A DNA stretch of 64,000 nt from Cellvibrio mixtus subsp. mixtus J3-8 (GTDB lineage Bacteria > Pseudomonadota > Gammaproteobacteria > Pseudomonadales > Cellvibrionaceae): NCBI RefSeq assembly GCF_000766945.1, contig NZ_KN266210.1:123922-187921 (forward strand), written 5' to 3'. The notes below the pieces were generated by a model, which saw nothing but the letters and a program-made list of their open reading frames with translations, searched no databases and had not been told where the DNA came from. The position numbers and the translations under genes were made by a program. Positions 38,578-47,783 of this stretch are shown piece by piece (the stretch's first letter is position 1; every line of letters starts with the position of its first letter).

Positions 38578-38960
38578 TACTCAATACCTAATAATTCAAT
38601 TTTGTAACCATCCGGATCTTCTACAAAAGCAAGAATGGTAGTGCCGTGCATCATCGGGCCTGGTTCACGCGTAATTTTGCCACCGGCAGCACGAATTTTT
38701 TCGCAAGTTGCATATACATCACTACAACCCAGCGCGATGTGCCCGTAACCTTTGCCAAGGTCGTAGAATTCAACCCCGTAGTTGTACGTGAGCTCAATCA
38801 CCGTGTTGGTTGCTTCATCACCATAACCAATAAACGCAAGGGTAAATTGTCCTTCCGGATAATCATGCTGGCGCAAGAGCTTCATGCCCAGCACTTGAGT
38901 ATAGAAGTTGATGGATTTTTGCAGGTTGCCTACTCGCAACATAGTATGAAGGATACGCAT
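38577..38960 (-). CDS. gloA: Lactoylglutathione lyase (glyoxalase I)
   Basis: GloA isomerises the methylglyoxal-glutathione hemithioacetal to lactoylglutathione. The ATG at 38960 has AAGGA a few bases upstream and gives 127 residues. An ATG six bases further up is too close to that site. The product starts [13 protein letters not shown], with His in the metal site, and has [20 protein letters not shown] and a terminal [13 protein letters not shown]; the His/Glu ligands of the nickel-type enzyme are present. It heads a gloA-selO-djlA string. In Pseudomonas, as I recall, gloA is next to argG, but here it is 11 kb away. Confidence 0.96.
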   Translation of the reverse strand: MRILHTMLRVGNLQKSINFYTQVLGMKLLRQHDYPEGQFTLAFIGYGDEATNTVIELTYNYGVEFYDLGKGYGHIALGCSDVYATCEKIRAAGGKITREPGPMMHGTTILAFVEDPDGYKIELLGIE

Positions 38961-39097
38961 ACTCATCCTTTATCGACAAATAAAAATTGGTTGTAATGCT
39001 GACAATAAATCAAACATGAATACCGGTGCATTTTACAATACACCGGCGTAGAAGAGACTTAATTTCGAGTTACGTATTGGTAGAAATTGCTGTGGAC

Positions 39098-40816
39098 CTA
39101 AAATCGCTGCTGAGCACCAATCGTAAGTTGATATTTATCAACGCTGTCTTTTGCCGCGAGCGGAGTGGCGATATCAACATGTACCACATTCCCAATACGC
39201 ACTTTACTGGAGCTTAAACGCAAACCGAAACCAACGTTGCTCAGGGTTGGACTGTAACCATATTGCTCCAATCCCCAAGCTTTGCCCACATCGAAGAAAG
39301 CCACAGCGCCCATACGCAAAATATTGAACACGTGGATATCAGAAAAGTAACGGCGCTCAATTGTGAAGACATAACTTTTTTCACCGCGCTGGAAATCCGT
39401 TGGGTAGCCGCGCAACCCGGTCATATCGCCCACGGTTAATTCTTCATATTGAGCAAGATCCTGGCCCAAGCTGTAGTTAAGCCCCATGTACCAGCGACGC
39501 TTGTCATCATCAAAATAATTATACGCAAAGCTGGCTGTCATTATTGCACTGTTGCTATTTGCTAAACGGTTGTGATGACGACCATCAAGGGTGATTGAGG
39601 TTTCAAAAATATGCTTCGCATCAAAATCCATAATGTAACTGTATTTGCCGATGTAGCGATAAACATCATCAGGATTATCCAGACTGGTACCGGCATAACC
39701 TAAACGAAATACCAGGTTGTGCCCTAACGCCACATCTTCAGGACGCTGGATTTGATTGATATTTTTAAAAACACCGTAGCGATTTTGCAGATATTGATAT
39801 TCAACCCAGGGATAAACCAATTTACGCGGCCCGGGAATTGGCATGAGCGTTTCATCGGTGGGATAAAATTTATCCTCCTCATTGGAAATGCCAACAACCC
39901 AGCGTTGGGTATGGTCTTCCTGGATATCCGTTGCCACACCAAAAAACATCCGGTTTGACATGCTTTGGTGACGGAATTCATTTATCTCTTCATCCATATG
40001 GCGAATAGGTAATTCCTGGCTGACATCCTGCGTGTAAAAACCGGCGGACCAAGGCGTTTCCAGGGAATAAAATGGATGGGAGATATCAACAATAGTATCC
40101 CGTCCATCGCTGGTATCAGCAAAATAAAGTTTGGTTGCAATTTGTGAATTAAAAATATGCGGGTTGCTGAATTCGTATGACACCAGATTGCGCTGGGTAT
40201 TTTCTTCGTAGCCAATAGTGAGGTTTGTACCTGTACCAAATACGTTACCATCGGAAATCGCAAGACCTGAATTGGTTCCTTCAGATTCCTTGCTCACGGA
40301 GAATTGTGGTTCCAGTGCCCAGGAATCCTGGGTAACTACCATTAGATCTACCTGATCATCACACACCGTCACCGGCAAAATATACGCATTAGTCAGGTAA
40401 GCACGTTTACGCAGTATACGTTCACTTTCCTGGACCTTTTTAATATCCAGCAAATCATTTTCGCTGAATAATAATTGAGCTTTAATGGTTCCGGGGCGGG
40501 TATTGACGTGCAGTTTATTTAAAAATAAATAAAGGGAATTGTTTTCGTCAGGATCATCCTTGTTAAAAACAGAAATAGTATTGTATTCAATATGGCGAAT
40601 TTTTTTTCCCGCCAATGAATCAAAAATTTTTGAATCTATACGGGTATTTTTTAAATCATCGATTTTTTCGCGGTAACTGCCAAATGGTTTACAGCTAGGG
40701 TCAGTCTCTGGCGCATCTTCAGCTTGCGCGTTTACAGCCAGCATGAAAAGAGAGAGTGCGCTGACACGCAACGCAGATAATCCTTTTGGAAGCCCGACAT
40801 ACGGGATTCTAATCAT
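39098..40816 (-). CDS. Omp85-like outer-membrane beta-barrel protein with a POTRA-type domain
   Basis: This 572-residue protein has a signal peptide (cleavage near NAQA-E). A region with POTRA character follows at about 65-160 (KKIRHIEYNTISVFNKDD...ILRKRAYLTNAYILPVTV), then a barrel rich in alternating aromatic residues. The conserved Omp85 element LRGYPTDFQRGEKSY lies near residue 480, and the protein ends in a terminal Phe. BamA is longer with five POTRA domains, so this is not BamA; TamA or another surface-antigen D15-type protein is nearer. No partner (such as tamB) is adjacent. The role is unknown, and secretion or assembly of outer-membrane proteins is only a family guess. Confidence 0.82.
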   Translation of the reverse strand: MIRIPYVGLPKGLSALRVSALSLFMLAVNAQAEDAPETDPSCKPFGSYREKIDDLKNTRIDSKIFDSLAGKKIRHIEYNTISVFNKDDPDENNSLYLFLNKLHVNTRPGTIKAQLLFSENDLLDIKKVQESERILRKRAYLTNAYILPVTVCDDQVDLMVVTQDSWALEPQFSVSKESEGTNSGLAISDGNVFGTGTNLTIGYEENTQRNLVSYEFSNPHIFNSQIATKLYFADTSDGRDTIVDISHPFYSLETPWSAGFYTQDVSQELPIRHMDEEINEFRHQSMSNRMFFGVATDIQEDHTQRWVVGISNEEDKFYPTDETLMPIPGPRKLVYPWVEYQYLQNRYGVFKNINQIQRPEDVALGHNLVFRLGYAGTSLDNPDDVYRYIGKYSYIMDFDAKHIFETSITLDGRHHNRLANSNSAIMTASFAYNYFDDDKRRWYMGLNYSLGQDLAQYEELTVGDMTGLRGYPTDFQRGEKSYVFTIERRYFSDIHVFNILRMGAVAFFDVGKAWGLEQYGYSPTLSNVGFGLRLSSSKVRIGNVVHVDIATPLAAKDSVDKYQLTIGAQQRF

Positions 40817-40969
40817 AAAACGTGTCTCAAATATTCACGGGGGAATTGGCGGACAAGCTAGTTACGAGTACTTGGACAAAACAATTTCTGTTGAGTTTCA
40901 AGTTTAGCAGGCGCGCGCAAATTACCACGCACGAATAAGTTCGCATAGCGACCAGTTGTTAAGAAGTTT

Positions 40970-41881
40970 TTAATGATGATGCTCATGGCTAGCGGAACTA
41001 TTTGCAGAAGCGCTGTCAGTGTTGGTTTGATCTGAATCCATTTGCGAATGATCCATATGTTCGTGGTTCATATGTTCGTGGTTCATATGTGAATGATCCA
41101 TTTGTGAATGATCCATACTGTCGCGATCAACTTCACTTTTGGTCGAATTACCATGCTCCATCGCTGAATGATCATGCAGTTCCGGAGCAGATGATCCATG
41201 ATGGTTATGATCATGGCCGGTATGGCCGCCGCCCCAAATTGTCCAACACCCGAATAAAATAATTGCTACAGCCAATGGCCAACGCACCTGCGGTTTGCGT
41301 AGCCATTTACCCAATTGTTGTGCCGCAAGGCCGGTGGCTAACACCGATGGCAGGGTGCCCAAACCAAATGCCAGCATCACCAATCCCGCATTAACAGCTT
41401 GCCCTTGCGCCATCGCATAGGCCAGCGCGGAATAAACCAGTCCACAGGGCAACCAACCCCAAACCAATCCCAATAATGTTGCTTTGGAAATGGAATCCAC
41501 TGGCATTAAACGTTTGCCAAGGGGTTGGATATAGGCCCAGAGGTAGCGCCCTACAGTTTCAAGATACGTCAGGCCGCGCCACCAATCAGCCAAATACAGC
41601 CCCATCGCAATCAATAACAAACCGGCAATCCAGCGTAACCAGGAAGCAGCGCCGAGTTGCGCCAATTCATTCGCCATCGCACCCGCTAATAATCCAATCA
41701 GCCCGTAGCTGCCAATACGCCCGAGGTTGTAACACAGGAGTATCCACCAACGGCGTGTTTTGGCTTCGGCGGGGATCGCCATGCTGAGCGCCCCCATAAT
41801 GCCGCCACACATTCCGACACAATGGGCGCTACTGAAAAGGCCTAGCGCGAAAGCGGCAGCCAATGATGACCAATCAAACAT
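40970..41881 (-). CDS. TauE/SafE-type (UreH domain) membrane protein with a His/Met-rich tail
   Basis: This 303-residue inner-membrane protein has about six hydrophobic segments and the N-terminal Cys motif SSAHCVGMCGG (Cys21, Cys25) of the UreH/DsbD-2-like family that sits behind ccoS in many gammaproteobacteria. After about residue 218 it has an 84-residue tail with 20 His and 7 Met, including repeats of the type MDHSQMDHSHMNHEHM. The tail could bind copper or nickel. It ends the cbb3 oxidase cluster, 2 bp downstream of ccoS, so a role in copper supply to the oxidase is plausible but inferred. The symbol is left open. Confidence 0.85.
   Translation of the reverse strand: MFDWSSLAAAFALGLFSSAHCVGMCGGIMGALSMAIPAEAKTRRWWILLCYNLGRIGSYGLIGLLAGAMANELAQLGAASWLRWIAGLLLIAMGLYLADWWRGLTYLETVGRYLWAYIQPLGKRLMPVDSISKATLLGLVWGWLPCGLVYSALAYAMAQGQAVNAGLVMLAFGLGTLPSVLATGLAAQQLGKWLRKPQVRWPLAVAIILFGCWTIWGGGHTGHDHNHHGSSAPELHDHSAMEHGNSTKSEVDRDSMDHSQMDHSHMNHEHMNHEHMDHSQMDSDQTNTDSASANSSASHEHHH
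41039..41128. repeat. 15-bp in-frame tandem repeats encoding HxxMxH units
   Basis: Six 15-bp units begin at 41039, 41054, 41069, 41084, 41099 and 41114. The second and third (CATATGTTCGTGGTT) are identical and the others are related (CATATGTGAATGATC, CATTTGTGAATGATC). On the minus strand they encode five-residue units of the type DHSQM, DHSHM and NHEHM. Confidence 0.85.
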
Positions 41882-41883
41882 AA

Positions 41884-42087
41884 TTAAGGGTTCTTGGAGT
41901 CAGGCGCTGGAGGGGAAGGATCGGAAGGGTTTTTCGCCTTTTTGGATTTTTCCGCATCGAACAGGATGCGATGAGCTTCAGTATCCAGATTATCGTATTG
42001 CCCGTTGTTGATGGCCCAGAACAAAACCTTGATCGCCAGACCAATAAAAATCAAAGCACATGGAACAAGAAAATAGAGACTTTCCAC
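41884..42087 (-). CDS. ccoS: cbb3-type cytochrome oxidase assembly protein CcoS
   Basis: CcoS is a small single-span membrane protein needed for cofactor insertion into cbb3 oxidase. The 67-residue product begins MESLYFLVPCALIFIGLAIKVLFWAI, and has FDDLD-like NGQYDNLDTEAHRILFD followed by a Pro/Ser/Lys tail. Length and motif fit the family exactly. It lies 4 bp after ccoI. Confidence 0.95.
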   Translation of the reverse strand: MESLYFLVPCALIFIGLAIKVLFWAINNGQYDNLDTEAHRILFDAEKSKKAKNPSDPSPPAPDSKNP

Positions 42088-42091
42088 AGAG

Positions 42092-44521
42092 TTAATCTAC
42101 CAGGCGTAATGCGTTGAAAATCACGATCAGGGAACTGGCCGTCATACCTATCGCTGCCAGCCATGGCGGAATCATACCAGCCGCGGCCAATGGCAGGGCG
42201 AGTAAATTGTATAACAATGAAAAACGTAAATTTTGCCGGATAACCGCTTTGGTGCGCCGCGCAATCGCCAAAGCATCTGCAATAACAATCAGTTGGTTAT
42301 TCAGCAATACGGCATCTGCGCGGGTTTGGGCCAGATCCGATGCGGAAGCCATGGCGACTGAAACATCTGCTCCGGCTAATACCGGCACATCATTAATACC
42401 GTCACCAATCATCAATACTTTATCACCCGCCGCTTGCCGCGCACTCAGGTGTGACAATTTGTCGCCTGGAGTTGCGCAGGCGGTAAAGGTATCGATACCC
42501 AGCTGCTTCGCCAGATAACTCACGGCTGCCGGTTGATCACCACTTAACAGCTCTATGGCAATTCCGTGTGATTTCAAGCGCTGGATTAACACTGGCGCAT
42601 CAGGCCGGATTTCATCGGCGAGACTAATCCAGGCTAATGCACGTGTTTCATCAGCCAATAACAACCAGGTGTGATGCGATGCCTGTGGTAATTCCAATGG
42701 TTCTTTCACACCCACCCATTCTGCGATAAATGCGATGGTGCCCAATCGGTAACGGGTATTATCGACCTGACCTTCGACACCGGCAGCGGTAATTTGGCGG
42801 ACGCCGGAAGCAATAACCCGGTCGCGCCAGGGATTAAATGCTGCCGCTAATGGGTGATTTGAACCTGTTTCCAGTGCTGCCGCCAGAGCCAGTACTTCAT
42901 CGCGCGCTAACAATACAGAAGGAAACGGAATGACATCTTCGACAACAAATTGACCGCGAGTGAGCGTGCCGGTTTTATCGAAAATAACGCGGGTAATATC
43001 ATTTAATCCTTCAATCACATGACCGCGTGCCACCAGGAAACCGCGCTTGCGCAAATTGGCAGTCGCCGCCGATAACGCGGCGGGCATTGCCAGCGCCAAT
43101 GCACAAGGGCAAGTGACCACCAATACTGACAAGGTAATCCAGAACGCATCTTCCGGCCGATACCACATCCAGAATGCAAACACAGCGCTGCAAACAATTA
43201 ACAGGCGCGCAATAAAAAATCGCGCGGTGCGATCTGCAGCGAGTACTTGTTGCGGTTTTTCTTCTGCGGCGCGCGTTGCCATGCGCTCAATCGCAGACAA
43301 TTGGGTTTGGCCGGCAACGGCCGTCACTTCCACTTTTAACGGGCTATGTTGATTCAAGGTTCCCGCAATAACCCTGTCGCCAGGACCTTTGGTTACCGGA
43401 TGGGATTCACCCGTGAGCAATGCTTCCACAACTGCACTTTGTCCGACAACAACCTGTCCGTCACAGGGAAACGTCTCACCGGGTTTTACTAAAATAAGAT
43501 CGCCCGCTTTCAATAGTTTCAACGGCAAATTTTGTTCAACTTCGCAGCCATTTTCTTCACGTAAACAACAGGCTGTTAGCGGCATTAATTGGGCGAGATT
43601 ACCAAACGCCAAACGGTTGCGATGACGCGCACGCAGTTCTACATAGCGACCAAGCAACAGGAAAAACGTAAACATCGAAACCGATTCAAAATACACTTCG
43701 CCAGTACTGGTTATTGTTGCCCACACACTGGCGAGGTACGCCAAACCAATTGCGAGGGCAACAGGAACATCCATTACCAGGTGCCGCATTTTTATGCTGC
43801 GCCAGGCCGCCTGGAAAAAAGGCCAGGCGGAAAAAAATACCACCGGCGTAGCCACCAGCATCGAGAGCCAGCGCAAAAAATCCAGCCAAAAATCCGTCGC
43901 ACCAGTGTACATACCCACCGCAACCATCATCGCTTGCATCATGCCAAAACCGGCAACGCCAATGCGAAAAAGCGCAATGCGATTTTCTTTTTTAATTAAT
44001 TGTTGTTGCTGGTCATCGGTGGCTGGACGCGGCGTATAACCAATTGCAGCTAACGCGCAAAAAATATCACTGAGAGACTCGCGCGAATCCCAAACGATTG
44101 CGCAACGATGCGTGCTTACATTTACGGTGATAGATTGAATCGCAGGATTTTTTTTGAGGTGGGTTTCGATCAGCCAACTGCAAGCAGCGCAAGTAATACC
44201 TTCCAATAATAAATTGGCTTGTTTGAAGGAACCGTCGAAGGGAATAACAAATTCAGATTGGACTTCCGGCAGATCATAAATAGAAAAACGTTGTTCACCT
44301 TGCGGATTTGTTTCCGGGCGATCATTCGCAGTAGTGCGAAACTGATAAAAATTCTCCAAACCGCCGTCGACAATAGCCATCGCTACCGCCTGGCAACCAG
44401 GGCAACACATTAAATGTTCCTGCCCCTGGATTCGCACAGGATAATAGCTTGCTTCAGGAACAGGTAAACCGCAGTGATAACACATCTGCGGTTTGGACGT
44501 TGTCGCAATAACGTCAATCAT
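42092..44521 (-). CDS. ccoI: Copper-translocating P-type ATPase for cbb3 oxidase (CcoI)
   Basis: CcoI moves copper out of the cytoplasm for assembly of the CuB site of cbb3 oxidase. The 809-residue product has an N-terminal Cys-rich segment (MCYHCGLPVPE, MCCPGCQAVA) and an HMA domain with GITCAACSWLIE. Eight membrane segments are expected, with the metal-site motif CPCALALAMP. The cytoplasmic domain has DKTGTLTRG (phospho-Asp), a P-loop-like region and GDGINDVPVLAGADVSVAM. It is 4 bp after ccoH. The cluster identifies it as CcoI/FixI rather than CopA. Confidence 0.96.
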   Translation of the reverse strand: MIDVIATTSKPQMCYHCGLPVPEASYYPVRIQGQEHLMCCPGCQAVAMAIVDGGLENFYQFRTTANDRPETNPQGEQRFSIYDLPEVQSEFVIPFDGSFKQANLLLEGITCAACSWLIETHLKKNPAIQSITVNVSTHRCAIVWDSRESLSDIFCALAAIGYTPRPATDDQQQQLIKKENRIALFRIGVAGFGMMQAMMVAVGMYTGATDFWLDFLRWLSMLVATPVVFFSAWPFFQAAWRSIKMRHLVMDVPVALAIGLAYLASVWATITSTGEVYFESVSMFTFFLLLGRYVELRARHRNRLAFGNLAQLMPLTACCLREENGCEVEQNLPLKLLKAGDLILVKPGETFPCDGQVVVGQSAVVEALLTGESHPVTKGPGDRVIAGTLNQHSPLKVEVTAVAGQTQLSAIERMATRAAEEKPQQVLAADRTARFFIARLLIVCSAVFAFWMWYRPEDAFWITLSVLVVTCPCALALAMPAALSAATANLRKRGFLVARGHVIEGLNDITRVIFDKTGTLTRGQFVVEDVIPFPSVLLARDEVLALAAALETGSNHPLAAAFNPWRDRVIASGVRQITAAGVEGQVDNTRYRLGTIAFIAEWVGVKEPLELPQASHHTWLLLADETRALAWISLADEIRPDAPVLIQRLKSHGIAIELLSGDQPAAVSYLAKQLGIDTFTACATPGDKLSHLSARQAAGDKVLMIGDGINDVPVLAGADVSVAMASASDLAQTRADAVLLNNQLIVIADALAIARRTKAVIRQNLRFSLLYNLLALPLAAAGMIPPWLAAIGMTASSLIVIFNALRLVD

Positions 44522-44525
44522 TGCG

Positions 44526-45113
44526 TTAATTTTTAACGCGCGGAGTCAACTGTGTGGTATCGCCCAGTTGGAAATTCACATCGCCACTCAAGGTCCAGGG
44601 CGCGGCATTGCGATTGGCAATATCATTAATTGGATAAAGCGTTAAATACCAGGAGTATTCAGGCTTCTCCAATAATTCGCCACGGTAGTAACCGGGTGAA
44701 ATATTTTTAAGTTTTATCATTTGGTCTTTTGCGGCTTTGACAGGATGCCCCATCATCAACAATAACTCGGAAGGCATTAATGTTTCATCGACCGGGGCAT
44801 TCGCGATTTTCAAAATCACGTCGCCGGTGGTTAGGTCAAAACGTAAATCACCACTTAACCCCAACTCACTTGCACGCTTATCCTGATCCAGTGCCTGGTT
44901 AATCATGCGTCCTTCTTTGTAGTAATTGTCGATGATCACATCATCTGCACCTTTGAGCGCGATGGTCACCGTAACAGAGCACATGATGACAATATAAATT
45001 AATGGGCTGAATACAAACCAGAACCAGAACTGGCGATACCAGGGTTTTACACTTTCATCATTTGGATCGACCATAGTTGCTTCTCTCATTTGCACAACAT
45101 TTTCCTCAATCAT
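44526..45113 (-). CDS. ccoH: FixH family protein CcoH
   Basis: CcoH is a membrane-anchored accessory protein of cbb3 oxidase assembly. The 195-residue product has one transmembrane segment (about 24-52, PWYRQFWFWFVFSPLIYIVIM) followed by a periplasmic FixH domain with the conserved NYYKEGRMINQ motif and a beta-rich C-terminal part. The start overlaps the ccoG stop by 4 bp (ATGA), so translational coupling is likely. Confidence 0.94.
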   Translation of the reverse strand: MIEENVVQMREATMVDPNDESVKPWYRQFWFWFVFSPLIYIVIMCSVTVTIALKGADDVIIDNYYKEGRMINQALDQDKRASELGLSGDLRFDLTTGDVILKIANAPVDETLMPSELLLMMGHPVKAAKDQMIKLKNISPGYYRGELLEKPEYSWYLTLYPINDIANRNAAPWTLSGDVNFQLGDTTQLTPRVKN

Positions 45114-46519
45114 GGGCCAATAAAGGTAGTGGTATTGGTTGCAGTGATTTCAGGATTTTCACGCGCACGAACCCTGAAATGAATTTCAGTTTTGGTCGTT
45201 GTCAATTCAGAAGATTTTACTGAAACGCGCACCGGCACCGTCAACACCTCGCCCTCTTCCGCCGGAATAACTTTGTAGCCCTGGATTGTAAAAGGATAAT
45301 CGCCTTCCACTTCCAGATCGTAAGTGTGGGTGCCGCGATCCATATTGCTGATTTTCAATGTGTACACATTCTGGATGTTATCTTCCACTTCACGATACAT
45401 ACGCACACCGCGATCACGTTGCGCTTCAAGGCCAACCGGCACGCGCGTCGCAATCGAATAGACAAACAGCGAGATCATAATACCGAGCATCAAGCCATAA
45501 CCAATCAAACGCGGACGAAACACCTGGGTATGGCCAGTGCGGATTGCGTCTTCAGTAGTGAAACTGATCAGACCGCGCGGGTACCCCATTTTATCCATGA
45601 CGGTATTGCAGGCATCGACGCATAATCCGCAATCGATACATTCTGCTTGCAAGCCATCGCGGATATCAATATCCACCGGGCATACCTGGACGCACCAGGA
45701 ACAATCGATGCAATCGCCCATGCCTTTGGCTTGGTAATCCTCGCCAGGTTTACGTGGACCGCGCTTTTCACCACGCAGGTTGTTATAGGAAACAGTCAGC
45801 GTGTCCTTGTCATACATCACTGCCTGGAAGCGCGCATAAGGGCAAATGTACTTACAAAATTGCTCACGCATAAAACCGGCGTTCATGTAGGTTGCACCTA
45901 CAAAGAGAAACACCCAGAACAACGGCACGAGATCCAGGCTGAACGTAAAAAAACCACCAACCAATTCACGCACTGGCATGAAATAGCCAACGAAGGTCAT
46001 TGACGTGACCAGGCTAATGGCAATCCAGATAAATTGCTTGGCCGATTTACGCCAGATTTTTTCAAAATTCCAGGGCTGTGCATCCAGCTTGATACGCTTG
46101 TTGCGGTCTCCTTCACACACATGCTCCGCCCAAATAAACATTTGGGTCCATACGGTTTGCGGACAAGTAAAACCGCACCAGACTCGCCCAACCAGGACCG
46201 TGACGGTAAATAATAAAAATGCTGCGATGACCAATAACCATGCGAGATACATGGCATCTTGCGGCCAGAAGGTTAACCAGAGGACATGGAACTTGCGCGC
46301 GGGCAAATCGAATAATACCGCCGGGCGATCATCAATAACCAACCACGGCAATAACAGGAAACCAAGCATTAACGGCAAGCCGGTATAGCGACGCAAGCGC
46401 TGATAAAAACCGGTGATGCGACGAGTGTAGATTTTGTCGTCAGCTTCGTAGAGGTTTACATAACGAATACCAGTATCTTGAGATGCCGGTTTTTGTTCTG
46501 ATGGAGGTTGTTGGGTCAC
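45110..46519 (-). CDS. ccoG: Cytochrome c oxidase accessory protein CcoG (polyferredoxin)
   Basis: CcoG (RdxA/FixG) is a membrane protein with two [4Fe-4S] clusters, proposed to act in copper reduction for oxidase assembly. The 469-residue product has several transmembrane segments, a VWCGFTCPQTVWTQMFIW motif, EQFCKYICPYARFQ, the two ferredoxin Cys motifs CIDCSWCVQVCP and CIDCGLCVDACN, and a C-terminal Ig-like domain. The GTG start at 46519 has GAGG seven bases upstream. It begins the accessory half of the cluster, after the ccoP terminator. Confidence 0.96.
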   Translation of the reverse strand: MTQQPPSEQKPASQDTGIRYVNLYEADDKIYTRRITGFYQRLRRYTGLPLMLGFLLLPWLVIDDRPAVLFDLPARKFHVLWLTFWPQDAMYLAWLLVIAAFLLFTVTVLVGRVWCGFTCPQTVWTQMFIWAEHVCEGDRNKRIKLDAQPWNFEKIWRKSAKQFIWIAISLVTSMTFVGYFMPVRELVGGFFTFSLDLVPLFWVFLFVGATYMNAGFMREQFCKYICPYARFQAVMYDKDTLTVSYNNLRGEKRGPRKPGEDYQAKGMGDCIDCSWCVQVCPVDIDIRDGLQAECIDCGLCVDACNTVMDKMGYPRGLISFTTEDAIRTGHTQVFRPRLIGYGLMLGIMISLFVYSIATRVPVGLEAQRDRGVRMYREVEDNIQNVYTLKISNMDRGTHTYDLEVEGDYPFTIQGYKVIPAEEGEVLTVPVRVSVKSSELTTTKTEIHFRVRARENPEITATNTTTFIGP

Positions 46520-46600
46520 AGCGTTACCTCGTTGCTCCAGCTCTTTTGACTATCCAACCTTTTTTGGTTTAAAAATAGTCAAAAAAGCTAATTGGACGCG

Positions 46601-46629
46601 AAAAAAAAGGCAGGCTTTTAGCCTGCCTT
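46601..46629 (-). terminator. Terminator after ccoNOQP
   Basis: AAGGCAGGC (46607-46615), loop TTTTA, GCCTGCCTT (46621-46629). On the minus strand the stem is followed by a run of eight T. It lies between ccoP and ccoG, so accessory gene expression probably depends on read-through or a separate promoter. Confidence 0.92.
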
Positions 46630-46643
46630 CCTTGCACGAAAAA

Positions 46644-47558
46644 TCAATTAGATTCCAATGACAGGCTATACACGTAAGCAGCCAGTAAATGGATGCGATC
46701 TTCCTTCAACAGTTCCTGTTGTGCGGGCATCACACCGTTACGGCCATCGCGCACGGTTTGACGAATAGTGGCAGCCTTGCCACCGTACAACCAGATTTTA
46801 TCGGTCAGGTTAGGGGCACCAACCAACTGATTACCTTTACCGTCAGCTCCGTGACAAGCAACACAGTTGGCAGCAAATACTTTGGCGCCCGCTTCTGCTT
46901 TAGCAGCATCGTGCTCATTGCCAGAAATTTGCAGTACATATTCGGTAACGTTTACGACACCTTCTTCACCGATGACTTGCAACCAGGCCGGCATAGCCGC
47001 TTTACGACCGTGGGTAATGGTTTCCAGAATTTTTTCGGTAGTACCACCATAGAGCCAATCTTTGTCGGTTAAGTTCGGGAAGCCGGGGTTACCACCACCG
47101 TCTGCACCATGGCAAACCGCACAGTTATTAGCAAACAAACGGAAACCCATTTTCAGCGCATCCGGGTTTTTAGCCACTTCTTCAATTGGCATTTTGGAAT
47201 AGACACCGTAGGTTTCGGCGTATACTTTTTCCGCTTTTGCCTGATCGCCACGCAATTCACCCACAGAGGTCCACGCCGGAGCGTCTTTGAACTTCAAACC
47301 TTCGTAGGCGCCATAGCCTGGATAAATAATCAGGTAGCCAATAGAAAATATAAACGTCAACAAGAACATGTAGAACCACCAGCGCGGCAGAGGGTTATCG
47401 TACTCCTCAATACCGTCGTATTCGTGACCAGTGGTTTTTGCTTCCGTGCTTTCTTCGCCATGCACCGCTCTTCTGCGGTTGGCCATAAGAATCCAGAACA
47501 ACAGCACCAGATTGGTGGTAGTCAGGATAATGATCCAAAAACTCCAAAAAGTACTCAT
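46644..47558 (-). CDS. ccoP: Cytochrome-c oxidase cbb3-type subunit III (CcoP)
   Basis: CcoP is the dihaem c-type subunit. The 304-residue product has two N-terminal transmembrane segments (about 5-25 and 60-82) and two CxxCH haem sites, CAVCHGADGGGN and CVACHGADGKGN. The second transmembrane segment and the insert before it match the longer CcoP form that retains a FixP N terminus. It is the last of the structural genes. Confidence 0.97.
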   Translation of the reverse strand: MSTFWSFWIIILTTTNLVLLFWILMANRRRAVHGEESTEAKTTGHEYDGIEEYDNPLPRWWFYMFLLTFIFSIGYLIIYPGYGAYEGLKFKDAPAWTSVGELRGDQAKAEKVYAETYGVYSKMPIEEVAKNPDALKMGFRLFANNCAVCHGADGGGNPGFPNLTDKDWLYGGTTEKILETITHGRKAAMPAWLQVIGEEGVVNVTEYVLQISGNEHDAAKAEAGAKVFAANCVACHGADGKGNQLVGAPNLTDKIWLYGGKAATIRQTVRDGRNGVMPAQQELLKEDRIHLLAAYVYSLSLESN

Positions 47559-47582
47559 AGTTAAATCCGCCCTAATCGATGA

Positions 47583-47783
47583 TTACTTGCGACCATCGTC
47601 ATCTGTCTGATTGTTTTTCGCCTGGGTTGCGGTCGGTTTCTGCTCTTCATCATCGGCAAATGGCAACTTTGCATCTTCTTCAAAGCGCTTTTTCAGTTTG
47701 GGCGAGAATGCCCAGAAGCACACTCCGAAGAAGGCAATAGTTACCAATACCGTTGAAATTGCACCGACTGTACCTGCGTCCAT
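47583..47783 (-). CDS. ccoQ: cbb3-type oxidase subunit CcoQ
   Basis: CcoQ is a small single-span subunit that stabilises the oxidase. The 66-residue product has one transmembrane segment (about 9-27) and an acidic/Lys tail typical of the family. The ATG shares one base with the ccoO stop, so translational coupling is expected. Confidence 0.9.
   Translation of the reverse strand: MDAGTVGAISTVLVTIAFFGVCFWAFSPKLKKRFEEDAKLPFADDEEQKPTATQAKNNQTDDDGRK

Noticed and set aside
41039-41128. Tandem repeats in the TauE/SafE-like gene as a CRISPR-like array
   Set aside because: The 15-bp units are contiguous, stay in frame, and encode metal-binding His/Met motifs.
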